Source of the DNA: Rhizobacter sp. OV335
Lineage (GTDB): Bacteria > Pseudomonadota > Gammaproteobacteria > Burkholderiales > Burkholderiaceae_C
Length of the DNA: 64,000 bases
Assembly (NCBI RefSeq): GCF_900142965.1
Contig: NZ_FRCQ01000020.1
Span: 62,001-126,000, forward strand
Direction of reading: 5' to 3'
The notes below the pieces were generated by a model that worked only from the letters and a program-made list of their open reading frames with translations, ran no database searches and had not been told where the DNA came from. The stretch's first letter is position 1. Every line of letters starts with the position of its first letter. Position numbers and translations under genes: made by a program. Of this stretch, positions 1-8,769 are shown one piece after another.

Positions 1-955
1 CGGTACCGACGCGGTCGAGTCCACCGTCACCTACACGCTGGCCGTGAATGTCGAGACCCTCACGCTCAAGGGCAGTGCCAACATCGACGGGACGGGCAGC
101 ACGACGGCGAACACGCTGGTGGGCAATGTCGGCAACAACGTGCTCGACGGAAAGGGCGGTGTCGACATGATGATCGGTGGCCTGGGCAACGACAGCTACT
201 TCGTGGACGTCGCGGGCGAGACGATCACCGAGCTGTTCGGCGAGGGCACCGACACGCTGAACACCCTGGCCACGATGACCAGCGCGCTGGCTGCCAACGT
301 CGAGAACCTGAACCTGCTGGGCACCGGCAACCTGAATGGCATGGGCAACGATCTCGACAACCTGCTGTTCGGCAACAGCGGCAACAACACGCTGACGGGT
401 GGGCTCGGCAACGACACCTACTACGGCGGTGGCGGCACCGACACGATGAGCGACACCGCAACGAGCTCCAACGACGTCTACCGTTGGGGTCGCGGCGACG
501 GCCAGGACACGATCACCGATGCGGGTGGCAGCGACCGCATCGAGATCGCCACCGGCATCACCGCAGCGCAGCTGACCCAGACGCGCAGCGGCAACAACCT
601 CGTGCTGGGGATCAGCGGCGTGACGGCCGACAAGCTGACGATCACCAACTGGTACGTCGGCACGGCCAACAAGATCGAGTCGATCAAGCTGGCCGACGGC
701 ACGACGATTCCGATCACGGTGACGGCGTTGTCGAGCAGCGCGCCGACCGAGAAGGCGATGCCCTTGCTGGTCGATTCGTGGAGCGCGCTGGATTCGGCGA
801 TGCGCATCGCGAGCCCGCAACGCGAGGGCCTGCCGACGCCGATCGGCGCCGACCCGGCCGCGGCGTCGGACGTGCTGGCCGCCGGCCTCGCCGGATCCGG
901 CAACCACACGGTCTGGCGCGGTGAACGCCACGACCTGCGAGGCCTCGGCGCATGA
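1..955 (+). CDS. RTX calcium-binding repeat protein, C-terminal part (5' end outside window)
   Basis: The reading frame is open from base 2, so the gene begins upstream; the first ATG in view (base 44) is internal. The visible part carries nonapeptide-type RTX repeats (GGLGND..., GNSGNNTLTGGLGND...) that bind calcium in the beta-roll of type I secreted proteins. It then has a region typical of the haemolysin-type calcium-binding-related domain (DVYRWGRGDGQDTI and following) and about 70 Ala/Pro-rich residues at the C-terminus, where the uncleaved type I signal normally lies. The stop overlaps the start of the HlyD-family gene (ATGA at 952-955), so the two are probably translationally coupled. 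The enzymatic or adhesive part, if any, is not visible. RTX class is secure; substrate or function unknown. Confidence 0.85.
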   Translation, partial: GTDAVESTVTYTLAVNVETLTLKGSANIDGTGSTTANTLVGNVGNNVLDGKGGVDMMIGGLGNDSYFVDVAGETITELFGEGTDTLNTLATMTSALAANVENLNLLGTGNLNGMGNDLDNLLFGNSGNNTLTGGLGNDTYYGGGGTDTMSDTATSSNDVYRWGRGDGQDTITDAGGSDRIEIATGITAAQLTQTRSGNNLVLGISGVTADKLTITNWYVGTANKIESIKLADGTTIPITVTALSSSAPTEKAMPLLVDSWSALDSAMRIASPQREGLPTPIGADPAAASDVLAAGLAGSGNHTVWRGERHDLRGLGA

Positions 956-2310
956 CCCAGCTCGCCGTGCTCGACCCCGACGCGCTCGACTTCGCGCCCG
1001 ACCTGCTCGCGATCCAGGAGCGCCCGCCGGCGCGCCTGCCGCGGGTGCTGTTGGTCACGGTCGCGGTGCTGATCGGGCTGCTGCTCGCGTGGTCGGTGTT
1101 CGCGCAGCTCGACATCATCGCGACGGCCGAGGGCCGGCTGGTGCCGATCAGCTTCACCAAGCTCGTGCAGCCGGCCGAGGCCGGTGTCGTCACCGAGATC
1201 CTGGTGAAGGACGGCGACGCGGTGACCGAGGGCCAGTTGCTGCTGAAGCTGGACGCGCGGGCCTCGCAGGCCGACACCGCGGCGCTCGGCCAGGAGGTGG
1301 CGCTGAAGAAGCTGACGCTGCGCCGCATCGAGGCCGAGCTGGCCGACCAGCCGCTGCTGCCCGGCCGCGGCGAGCCGCCGCTGCTGTACGCCCAGGTCGA
1401 CGCGCAGTTCCGCGCGCGCCGCCAGGCCTACCTCGATGCCGTCGCGCAGGAGCAGGAGACCCGCGCCCGCGCGCAGGCCGACCTGCATGCGTCGCAGCAA
1501 CAGCTGTCCAAGCTGACGCAGACGCTGCCGAGCTACCAGCAGTCCGCGCAGGCCTACCGTCAGCTCGTCAAGGAAGGCTTCGTCGGCGAGCTGGCGGCCA
1601 ACGAGAAGGGCCGCGAGGCCACCGAGCGCGAGCAGGACGTGAAGGTGCAGACCGCCAACGTGCAGAGCGGGGCACTCGCCATCGCGCAATCGGAGCGCAA
1701 GCTGGCGGCGCTGCGCTCGCAGTACCGCTCGCAGCTCGAGAACGAGCGCATCGAGACGCTGGCCACGCTGAACCGCAGCGACCAGGAATGGCAGAAGTCG
1801 ACGGTGCGTGCCGGCCAGCTGGAGATCCGCGCGCCGAACGCCGGCATCGTGAAGGACCTGGCCACCACCACGCGCGGCGCGGTGGTGTCGGCCGGCGCGC
1901 TGCTGATGAACATCGTGCCGCAGGGCGAGCCGCTGCAGGCCGAGGTGCAGCTGCACAACGAGGACGTCGGCTTCGTCAGCGTCGGCCAGCTCGCCAAGGT
2001 CAAGGTCGCGGCCTACCCGTTCCAGAAATACGGCCTGCTCGACGGCCGCGTGATCCTGGTCAGCGCCGATGCGGCCGATCCGAAGCAGCAACAACAGCAA
2101 CCCCAGCCACCGGGCCAGCCGCAGCTCAACTACCGCGCGATCGTGCAGATCGACAGCCCGGTGCTGACCAGCGCCGCCACCGGCGAGAAGCTGGCGCTGA
2201 ACCCGGGCATGGCCGTCACGGCCGAGGTGCAGCAGGGGCGGCGCTCGGTGATCGAGTATTTGCTGTCGCCGGTGAAGAAGGTCGCGCAGGAGGCAGCGCG
2301 AGAGCGTTGA
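952..2310 (+). CDS. HlyD-family membrane fusion protein of a type I secretion system
   Basis: This 452-residue protein has a short cytoplasmic N-terminus, one membrane segment at about residues 36-57, a lipoyl/biotinyl-like half-motif just after it (around GRLVPISFTKLVQPAEAG), a long Gln/Ala/Arg-rich coiled-coil hairpin (about 100-290) and a C-terminal beta domain. That is the architecture of type I secretion adaptors linking the inner-membrane ABC exporter to TolC. It overlaps the RTX gene by 4 bp and so presumably exports that protein. No ABC exporter gene separates the two or follows, so that component must lie upstream of the window or elsewhere. Residues about 372-390 contain a Gln/Pro-rich insertion. 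Family assignment is firm; partner assignment is inference from position. Confidence 0.9.
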   Translation: MTQLAVLDPDALDFAPDLLAIQERPPARLPRVLLVTVAVLIGLLLAWSVFAQLDIIATAEGRLVPISFTKLVQPAEAGVVTEILVKDGDAVTEGQLLLKLDARASQADTAALGQEVALKKLTLRRIEAELADQPLLPGRGEPPLLYAQVDAQFRARRQAYLDAVAQEQETRARAQADLHASQQQLSKLTQTLPSYQQSAQAYRQLVKEGFVGELAANEKGREATEREQDVKVQTANVQSGALAIAQSERKLAALRSQYRSQLENERIETLATLNRSDQEWQKSTVRAGQLEIRAPNAGIVKDLATTTRGAVVSAGALLMNIVPQGEPLQAEVQLHNEDVGFVSVGQLAKVKVAAYPFQKYGLLDGRVILVSADAADPKQQQQQPQPPGQPQLNYRAIVQIDSPVLTSAATGEKLALNPGMAVTAEVQQGRRSVIEYLLSPVKKVAQEAARER

Positions 2311-2406
2311 GCCTGCCTAGAATGCGCCACGGCGCGTGAGGGCGCGCCGCACCCATCCACAACGAAACGGGCACCCGGCCACCGGCACGGGCGAGGAGGA
2401 GTCGAC

Positions 2407-5385
2407 ATGGTTTCCCTGCGCGCGCCGGTTCGCCGGCTGGCGAACTGCTGTCTTGTCGCCGCGGCGATGCTGTTGTCGTCGGCCTGCGGTGGAGGTGGCG
2501 GCGCAGACGATGGCGTGACGAGCGCGACCTTCGGCGTCACCTACGACCGCGACAACGTCAGCATCGAGTTCGAGGCGGGCCAGGTCGCGCCAGAAGGCGT
2601 GGTGCAGGCCACCGCGCACGGTTCGCCCAGCGGCAGCGTGTACCTCGGCGCCGACACCCCCAGCGGGAAACCTGATTCGAACATCGACCACGTGCAGGTC
2701 GACGTGCAGGGCACCACGGGCGCGCGGGTGCGCGTCATCGTGAATTCGCAGCTGCCCGCGGGCACCTACACGGGAACGCTGGTGCTGCTGGTCTGCGCCG
2801 ACCCGACCTGCAAGCGGCACTACGCGGGGTCGCCTGCCAATCTGTCGTACACCATCACCGTGCGGCCGAACATCGTGTTCAGTCCGGACACGCTGGTGCT
2901 GCAAAGCTTTGTCGGCGAGCCGGTGTCCGCCACGGTGCACCTGACGCTGCCGCCCGATGCGACCAGCTTCGCCGCGTCGTCGCTCGCCGGCTGGGCCACC
3001 ATCGACCAGCTCACCGCCGACAGCTTCCGCGTCACCGCGCTCGCGAGCAGCGCCAGCACCTTCACAGCCGGCATCCGGGTGACGGCCGGAAGCCACAGCC
3101 GCATGCTCACGGTGCGCCATGAGGTCCCCGCCCGGCAACTCGTTCTCGACTCGGCCGCGCTGGCGCTTTCGGCCCCCAGTGGCCAGGCGGCGAACGCCCG
3201 GGTCCGCGTGCTCAGCCTGAACGAGTACGGCCAGGACGGTTTCAAGCTCGGCCCGCCGAACCTCCCGTGGCTGACCGTCTCCGACACCGATGCGACCGGC
3301 TTCACCGTGAGCACGCTGTCGCTGCCGTCTGGCACCTACAAGGCGGTGATTCACGTGAGCAGCGGTACCCAGACGGTCGATCTGCCCGTCACCTTCACCG
3401 TCAGTGCTCCTTCGGGCGGTGATCGGATGCTGGACGTCGCCGCGAAGACCGGGCTGACGCTGGCCGTTGCCGAAGGCACCAGCGCCACGCCGCAGCCGCT
3501 GGGCCTGCAGCGGCCGAGCTGGAATCCCGACGTGACGGCGAGCATCTCGTACAACAGCGGCCTGGCGGCAACCGATTGGCTGACGCTGACCACGGGTTCC
3601 GACGGCGATCTGCTGGCGCAGGCCAGCGCACTGCGTCTCGCGCCGGGCGTCTATCTGGCGACGATCACGCTGACGGGCGCGTATCCGGGCAAGCCCGTGA
3701 AGGTGCCGGTCTCGATGACCGTCGGCAGGGGCCTCGCGGTACCGCTGCCCCAGTCGGTGGTGCTCGACAGTGATTCGACCGGCTCGGTGCTGTCGGGCAG
3801 TATTCCGGTGGTCACCAACGGCGTTGCCTCCGGCACCTGGACGGCCACCACCGTGTCGCCCTGGGTGCACCTGCCGCAGCCGAGTGGGCCGGTGGGCACG
3901 TCGGTGCCGTTCGAGGTGAAGGTCGCCGACCTGCGCGCGCTGCCTCCCTACTCCGACGCGATCTCCACCGTGAAGATCAAGGTGCATGCTTCCGATGCGC
4001 CGGTCGGACAGGACCTGACGCCGGCGGACGCCAAACTGACGTTGCGGCGCGAACTGGCCGAGGTGCTCACGCTCGGGCCGGCCTTGCTGTTGTCGGGCCA
4101 GCCTGCGACGCTCATCGTGAGCGGCCGCGGCTTCGATCGGCTGGCCGACCCGGCATCGCACCTGTCGATCGGCGGCGTCACGCCGGTCGACGTCGAGCGG
4201 GCCGGCGCGGCCTCGCTGAAAGTGACGCTGCCGGCACTGGCGGCGGGGAACTTCCAGGTCAGCATGTCGAATGCGCTGGGCATCGCCACCCAGCCGGCGA
4301 CGCTGCGGGTGATCGATCCCCAGGCCTACCCCGCGGCAAGCTTCCCCGCGGACGGCACACCGGTCAGCGTGCTCCACGATGCCTGGCACCGCCAGGTGTT
4401 TGTCGCCAACCGCCGGCTGTCGGCCGTGCTGCGCTTTCGGAACCAGGGCAGCGAGTGGTCTGCCAGAACGCTGCAGATGCCCGGCCTCGTCGACATCGGG
4501 CTGAGCCCCGACGGCCAGTGGCTGCTTGCCACCACGGACAGCGGCCGGCTGTACCTGGTGGATCCGGTGGGATTCTCGATCTCCTGGACCTATCTGATGG
4601 GCGTGAAGCCGGTCGCCGGATCGACCGGCCATGGCATCGGCGTCACGAACGATGGCAAGGCGAGGTTCTGGGCCGGCACGGATGGCGGTCGGGGGATGAC
4701 CTTCGACCTGGGGACCCGGGTCTTCGCGGATGTGGCGACCGGCTCGACGACCGCCTTCCCGAACGGATCGGCCATCGAGGTGTCGCGCAACGGCGAACGG
4801 GTCGTGATGAGCTCGAACCGCGGCGGCCCGTCGCCGCTGCTGTATGCGGACATCTCCTTGCCCGAGTGGCACGACGCACCCGCGAATGTCGGAGCGTTGG
4901 ACGCGCCGCTGAACGGCATCGACGAGACCGGCAGCCGGATGATGGTGGCCGGCAAGGTCTACGACGCGGACTTCGCGTTGATCGGCGCGGTCCACGTGAC
5001 GGCGCCCGGCTGGAGCGACAACGCGGCGGTGCTGTCGCCGGACGGGCGCCGCGTGTACGTCGTGTCGCTGCCGTCGGACTGGAGCGACCCGGCCGGCACG
5101 ACGCTGCCTCGCGTCTTTGTCTTCGATGCCAGCGGGCCGGTCGGTGCTGCGGCGCAATTGCCGCTGCTCGGCAGCTTCGGGTTGGCCGAATACCCGACCT
5201 GCCGCACGGCGCTCGCTGACGGCAGTTGCGTGAAGCCGATCGTCAACATCGCCGCGGATGGCCGCACGTTGTTCATCGCCGGCAGCGTGAAGGTGCTGGT
5301 GGTGCCGGTGCCGGCCGTGCTCGACCCGGTGCAGGCATCGGCGGCGCCTCGCGAAGGCATTGCCACGCTGAAGCGGCTGCGCTGA
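2407..5385 (+). CDS. Large lipoprotein with repeated Ig-like (BACON-type), IPT-like and propeller-like regions
   Basis: This 992-residue protein begins with a lipoprotein signal: basic n-region, hydrophobic stretch and lipobox LSSAC with Cys27, followed by a glycine-rich linker. Residues about 40-560 contain several repeats of roughly 90-100 residues with the pattern W-(L/V)-hydrophobic ... PAGTYTGTL / PSGTYKAVI, resembling BACON or viral-type Ig modules. About 560-640 resembles an IPT/TIG domain (LLLSGQPATLIVSGRGF). From about 650 to the end, repeated motifs (LSPDGQWLLATT, LSPDGRRVYVV, AADGRTLFIAG) look like beta-propeller blades. It should be membrane-anchored and periplasmic or surface exposed. 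The start is supported by GAGGAGG at 2395-2401. No catalytic motif is visible. It ends 7 bp before the convergent kinase gene. Function unknown; polysaccharide or cell-surface binding is a guess from the fold types. Confidence 0.75.
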   Translation: MVSLRAPVRRLANCCLVAAAMLLSSACGGGGGADDGVTSATFGVTYDRDNVSIEFEAGQVAPEGVVQATAHGSPSGSVYLGADTPSGKPDSNIDHVQVDVQGTTGARVRVIVNSQLPAGTYTGTLVLLVCADPTCKRHYAGSPANLSYTITVRPNIVFSPDTLVLQSFVGEPVSATVHLTLPPDATSFAASSLAGWATIDQLTADSFRVTALASSASTFTAGIRVTAGSHSRMLTVRHEVPARQLVLDSAALALSAPSGQAANARVRVLSLNEYGQDGFKLGPPNLPWLTVSDTDATGFTVSTLSLPSGTYKAVIHVSSGTQTVDLPVTFTVSAPSGGDRMLDVAAKTGLTLAVAEGTSATPQPLGLQRPSWNPDVTASISYNSGLAATDWLTLTTGSDGDLLAQASALRLAPGVYLATITLTGAYPGKPVKVPVSMTVGRGLAVPLPQSVVLDSDSTGSVLSGSIPVVTNGVASGTWTATTVSPWVHLPQPSGPVGTSVPFEVKVADLRALPPYSDAISTVKIKVHASDAPVGQDLTPADAKLTLRRELAEVLTLGPALLLSGQPATLIVSGRGFDRLADPASHLSIGGVTPVDVERAGAASLKVTLPALAAGNFQVSMSNALGIATQPATLRVIDPQAYPAASFPADGTPVSVLHDAWHRQVFVANRRLSAVLRFRNQGSEWSARTLQMPGLVDIGLSPDGQWLLATTDSGRLYLVDPVGFSISWTYLMGVKPVAGSTGHGIGVTNDGKARFWAGTDGGRGMTFDLGTRVFADVATGSTTAFPNGSAIEVSRNGERVVMSSNRGGPSPLLYADISLPEWHDAPANVGALDAPLNGIDETGSRMMVAGKVYDADFALIGAVHVTAPGWSDNAAVLSPDGRRVYVVSLPSDWSDPAGTTLPRVFVFDASGPVGAAAQLPLLGSFGLAEYPTCRTALADGSCVKPIVNIAADGRTLFIAGSVKVLVVPVPAVLDPVQASAAPREGIATLKRLR

Positions 5386-5392
5386 GGGGCGG

Positions 5393-8005
5393 TCAGCGGG
5401 CCGGTGCGAGCGCGGCACGCAGGCAGTCGCGCAGCGCCGATGCATCGAACGGCTTCTGCAGGAACGGCCAACCCGGTTCGGCATCCTGTGCGCCGAACGC
5501 CTCTGCGCGCATGCCCGACATCAGCGCCACGCGCACGTCGGGCCAGCCGGCGGCGACCGCGTGTGCGAGTTCCACGCCGCCGGTGCCGTCGCCCAGCCGC
5601 ACGTCCGACAGCAGCATCTGCGGTGCCGGGCCCTTCTTGAGCAGGTCCAGCGCCCGCTCGGCGCTCGCCACCGCGCGCACGCTGCAACCGGCTGCCGACA
5701 GCATCTCGGCCACCGTGCTGCGGAAGGTCTCGTCGTCGTCGACCAGCAGCACCGACGACACCGGCCAGTCGGCCTCGGCAGGCGTCCGCACCACCGGGAC
5801 CACCGGCACCGCCGCCGTCACGCCCGCATCCAGCGCGAAGCGCAGCGTCACGCTCGTGCCCTCGCCGATGCGGCTCGCGAGCGCGATGCGCCCACCCGAT
5901 TGCTTGACGAAGCCGTAGACGATCGACAGCCCGAGCCCGCTGCCTTCGCCGTCCGCCTTGGTCGTGAAGAACGGCTCGAACACCTTCTCGCGCAGCGCCT
6001 CCGGAATGCCGCTGCCGGTGTCGGTGATGCGCAGTTCGAGCTCCCCGCCGTCCACCCGCGTCGCGACCTGCAGCCGCCCGCCACCCGGCATCGCGGCCGC
6101 GCTGTTGATCACCAGGTTCAGCAGCGCGTTCTCCAGCTGCCCGCGGTCCAGGTGCACGCGGGCGGTGCCAGCGCGCAGCGCGAGCGCCACCTGCACCGCC
6201 TCGCCGGCGCTGTAGTCGATCAGGTCGACCATCTCCTCGACCATCGCATCCACCACCACCGGCTCGGCCTGCAGCGGCTGGCGCCGCGCGAACGCGAGCA
6301 GCCGCCGCGTCAACGCACTGGCGCGCTCGGCGGCGCGGCCGGCGCGCTGCAGCTGCGCGCGGCCGATCGCATCGAGCCCGGGCTGCGACTCCAGCAGCCC
6401 GAGCGTGCCGACGATCGTGCCCAGGTGGTTGTTGAAATCGTGCGCGACGCCGCCGGTCAACTGGCCCAGCATCTCCAGCCGCAGCGCATGCTGCAGCTGC
6501 ACCTCGATCGCGCGGCGCTCGGTCAGGTCGGTGACCAGGCTCACGACGCCGCCATCCGGCATCGCCCGGCTGCGCACGTCGTAGACCCGGTTGTCCGGCA
6601 GGTACAGCTCGACGTGCGCATGCGCGGTGAACGGCGGCAGCGCGCCGGCGGCCAGCGTCTGCCGCTCGGTCAGGCCCGGCGCACTCCATGCGATGCCGCC
6701 GGTCAGCTGCGCCATCAGCTGGCGCGGCGGCTCGCCCTCAAGCGGTCGCACGCCATGCACGGCCAGCATGCGTTCGAGCGGCTCGTTCCAGAGCCGCAGC
6801 CGGCCGTCGCGGTCGAACACTGCCAGCCCGTCGTTCATGCTGCTGTGCACCGCGGCCCGCAGCTCGCCCTGCTGGCGCAGGTCGGCCACCAGCTGCTGCT
6901 TGGCCAGCAGGTTGTCGCGGAACACCTCGAAGGTGCGGGCCAGCGCGCCCAGTTCGTCGCGGCGCGCGGTCGCCGGCGTGGCCACCGAGGTGTCGCCGCG
7001 CGCCAGCCGCGACATCACCGCGGTGATCCGCTCGACGCCGCCGACCAGCCGGTGCACGTAGGCCGTAGCGCCGAGCGCGATCACGCCGCACACCAGCGTC
7101 AGCAACAGCAGCCCGGTCTTGCCGGAGGTGATCGCGCGCGAGACCCCCTCGCTGCGCGTCTGCGCGGTCTGGCGCAGCGTGTCGACGTGGCGCGAGACCT
7201 GCGCGCTCAGTTCATCGGCATTGGTGCGCGTCAGCAGCACCAGCGAGCCGCTGCGGCCGTCGAGGTTGATCTGCTCGCTGCGCAGCCGCAGGATGCCGGC
7301 CGGGCCGATCGACAGCTCGCGCAGCGTCGCGCGGAACACGTCGCCGAGGCCGGCGTAGGCCGCGCGCCGGTCGGCCGCGATCAGCAGCGCTTCCACATCG
7401 GCCTGCAGCCGCCCGAGCGTGGCCGGCGTGTCGACGCTTGCACCCAGCACCAGGCTGGACCACACCTGGGTCAGCACCGGGTCGCCGTGGCGCGGCGGCG
7501 TGCCGCGGGCGTGCAGCCGGCTGCCGATGTCCTCCAGCCGCTCCATCTGCGTCTGCAGCCGCTGGCGCACCTGCTGGCGCAGCTGGGTCAGCTCGGCCAG
7601 GCGCAGCAGGTTGATGTCGCCGCGGTCGATCAGCGGGTCGAGGCGGGCCTTCAGCGGGCTCTGGACGTCGATCTCGCCGGAGCGCTGGCGGATCTCGCTG
7701 ATCAGCCCGCGCGCGATCGTCGCGTTGGCGTCCAGGCTCTCGGGCGTGCGCGACTCGGCCAGGTTCGGCGCGGTGGCGGCCAGCCGTGTCGTGCGTTCGG
7801 CGAGTTCGAGCGCCTGCGCGATCTGCGGCAGCACCTCGTCTTCGTAGGCGGACAGCTCGCGCTGCGTGCGCTGCATGCCGAGCCAGCCGACGATGGTCAG
7901 CGCGATGGCCGCGGCCAGCAGGATCACGAAGGCGGCCATCAGCCGCGTGCGCACCCGCTGCGCGCGCGGGCCGACACTGGGGGTCGCTTCAGGTGGTGCG
8001 CTCAT
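5393..8005 (-). CDS. Hybrid sensor histidine kinase with C-terminal receiver domain
   Basis: This 870-residue membrane kinase has transmembrane segments at about 22-44 and 305-327 that bracket a roughly 260-residue periplasmic sensor region rich in helices. A HAMP linker (about 328-380), a PAS-like domain (about 385-500), a HisKA domain with phospho-acceptor His522 in GGVAHDFNNHLG, and an ATPase domain with clear N, G1 and G2 boxes (NLVINSAA, DTGSGIP, GSGLGLSIVYGF) follow. The C-terminal receiver has Asp801 in LLSDVRLGD. His522 could phosphorylate its own receiver and the partner regulator. The gene begins inside the 3' end of the upstream response-regulator gene (17 bp overlap). The architecture recalls TorS-type sensors, but no HPt domain is present. 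The ligand cannot be inferred. Confidence 0.92.
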   Translation of the reverse strand: MSAPPEATPSVGPRAQRVRTRLMAAFVILLAAAIALTIVGWLGMQRTQRELSAYEDEVLPQIAQALELAERTTRLAATAPNLAESRTPESLDANATIARGLISEIRQRSGEIDVQSPLKARLDPLIDRGDINLLRLAELTQLRQQVRQRLQTQMERLEDIGSRLHARGTPPRHGDPVLTQVWSSLVLGASVDTPATLGRLQADVEALLIAADRRAAYAGLGDVFRATLRELSIGPAGILRLRSEQINLDGRSGSLVLLTRTNADELSAQVSRHVDTLRQTAQTRSEGVSRAITSGKTGLLLLTLVCGVIALGATAYVHRLVGGVERITAVMSRLARGDTSVATPATARRDELGALARTFEVFRDNLLAKQQLVADLRQQGELRAAVHSSMNDGLAVFDRDGRLRLWNEPLERMLAVHGVRPLEGEPPRQLMAQLTGGIAWSAPGLTERQTLAAGALPPFTAHAHVELYLPDNRVYDVRSRAMPDGGVVSLVTDLTERRAIEVQLQHALRLEMLGQLTGGVAHDFNNHLGTIVGTLGLLESQPGLDAIGRAQLQRAGRAAERASALTRRLLAFARRQPLQAEPVVVDAMVEEMVDLIDYSAGEAVQVALALRAGTARVHLDRGQLENALLNLVINSAAAMPGGGRLQVATRVDGGELELRITDTGSGIPEALREKVFEPFFTTKADGEGSGLGLSIVYGFVKQSGGRIALASRIGEGTSVTLRFALDAGVTAAVPVVPVVRTPAEADWPVSSVLLVDDDETFRSTVAEMLSAAGCSVRAVASAERALDLLKKGPAPQMLLSDVRLGDGTGGVELAHAVAAGWPDVRVALMSGMRAEAFGAQDAEPGWPFLQKPFDASALRDCLRAALAPAR

Positions 8006-8741
8006 GCCCGTGTGTCACCGGGGCGGCAAAGACATAGCCCAGCCCGCGCTCGGTGCAGATGTAGCGCGGGTGCTTCGGGTTCGGCTCGATCTTGCGGCGC
8101 ACGCGCAGGATCAGCACGTCGACGCTGCGGTCGAACACCTCGGTCTCCAGGCTGCGCGTGTGCTCCAGCAGCTGGTCGCGCGTCCACACCTTGCCGGGCT
8201 GGCTGACGAAGGCTTCGAGCAGCCGGAACTCGGCCGGCGTCAGCGCGCAGGCACTGCCGTCGGCGCTGCGCAGCTCGCGCTCGCGCAGGTCGAGCGTCCA
8301 GTCGCCGAACTGCAGCTGCGCGGCGGGCTCGCGTGGCGCCGGTGCGGCGCCGGCAGGCTGCGTGCGCCGCAGCACCGCGCGCACGTGGGCCAGCAGTTCG
8401 CGCGGGCTGAACGGCTTGACGAGGAAGTCGTCGGCCGCGAGTTCGAGCAGCAGCACGCGGTCCATCTCGTCGCTGCTGCCGCTGATCATGATGATCGGCA
8501 GGGTCGGATGCCGCTCGCGCAGGCCGCGTGCGAGCGCGAGGCCGTGCTCGTCCTTCAGGCGCAGGTCGAGCAGCACCAGCGCGTGCGGCGCCTCGGCCAG
8601 CGCCGCGTGCAGGCCGACGCCGTCGCCGGCGGTGCTGACGTCGAAGCCGGACTGCGTCAGCGCGTCGTCGAGCGACGCGCGCAGGTCGGGGTCGTCGTCG
8701 ACGACGAGGATGCGCGGGCGGGCAGGGGCAACCGAAGGCAT
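7989..8741 (-). CDS. OmpR/PhoB-type response regulator
   Basis: This 250-residue protein has an N-terminal receiver with an acidic pocket (VVDDD), Asp59 as phospho-acceptor in VLLDLRLKD, Ser/Thr switch (MISGSS) and conserved Lys in LVKPF. A C-terminal winged-helix DNA-binding domain follows (LTPAEFRLLEAF ... SVDVLILRVRRKIEP ... RGLGYVF). The ATG at 8741 is chosen; a GTG 15 bases upstream is in frame but adds no conserved residue. It overlaps the kinase gene by 17 bp and is its obvious cognate partner. Target genes are unknown; the pair sits between a surface lipoprotein gene and the polyol regulator without an obvious functional link to either. Confidence 0.92.
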   Translation of the reverse strand: MPSVAPARPRILVVDDDPDLRASLDDALTQSGFDVSTAGDGVGLHAALAEAPHALVLLDLRLKDEHGLALARGLRERHPTLPIIMISGSSDEMDRVLLLELAADDFLVKPFSPRELLAHVRAVLRRTQPAGAAPAPREPAAQLQFGDWTLDLRERELRSADGSACALTPAEFRLLEAFVSQPGKVWTRDQLLEHTRSLETEVFDRSVDVLILRVRRKIEPNPKHPRYICTERGLGYVFAAPVTHGHERTT

Positions 8742-8769
8742 CCCGGCAGTGTGCACCGGGGGGGATTGG

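Noticed and set aside
2317-5484. 1055-codon open frame opposite the large lipoprotein gene
   Set aside because: No start context or domain, Arg/Gly/His composition, and the plus frame has a signal peptide and repeats.
5561-8206. 881-codon open frame opposite the histidine kinase, rich in Arg/His/Gln
   Set aside because: It is the antisense shadow of a high-GC gene; the kinase frame has all family motifs, while this frame has no recognisable domain and an extreme residue composition.
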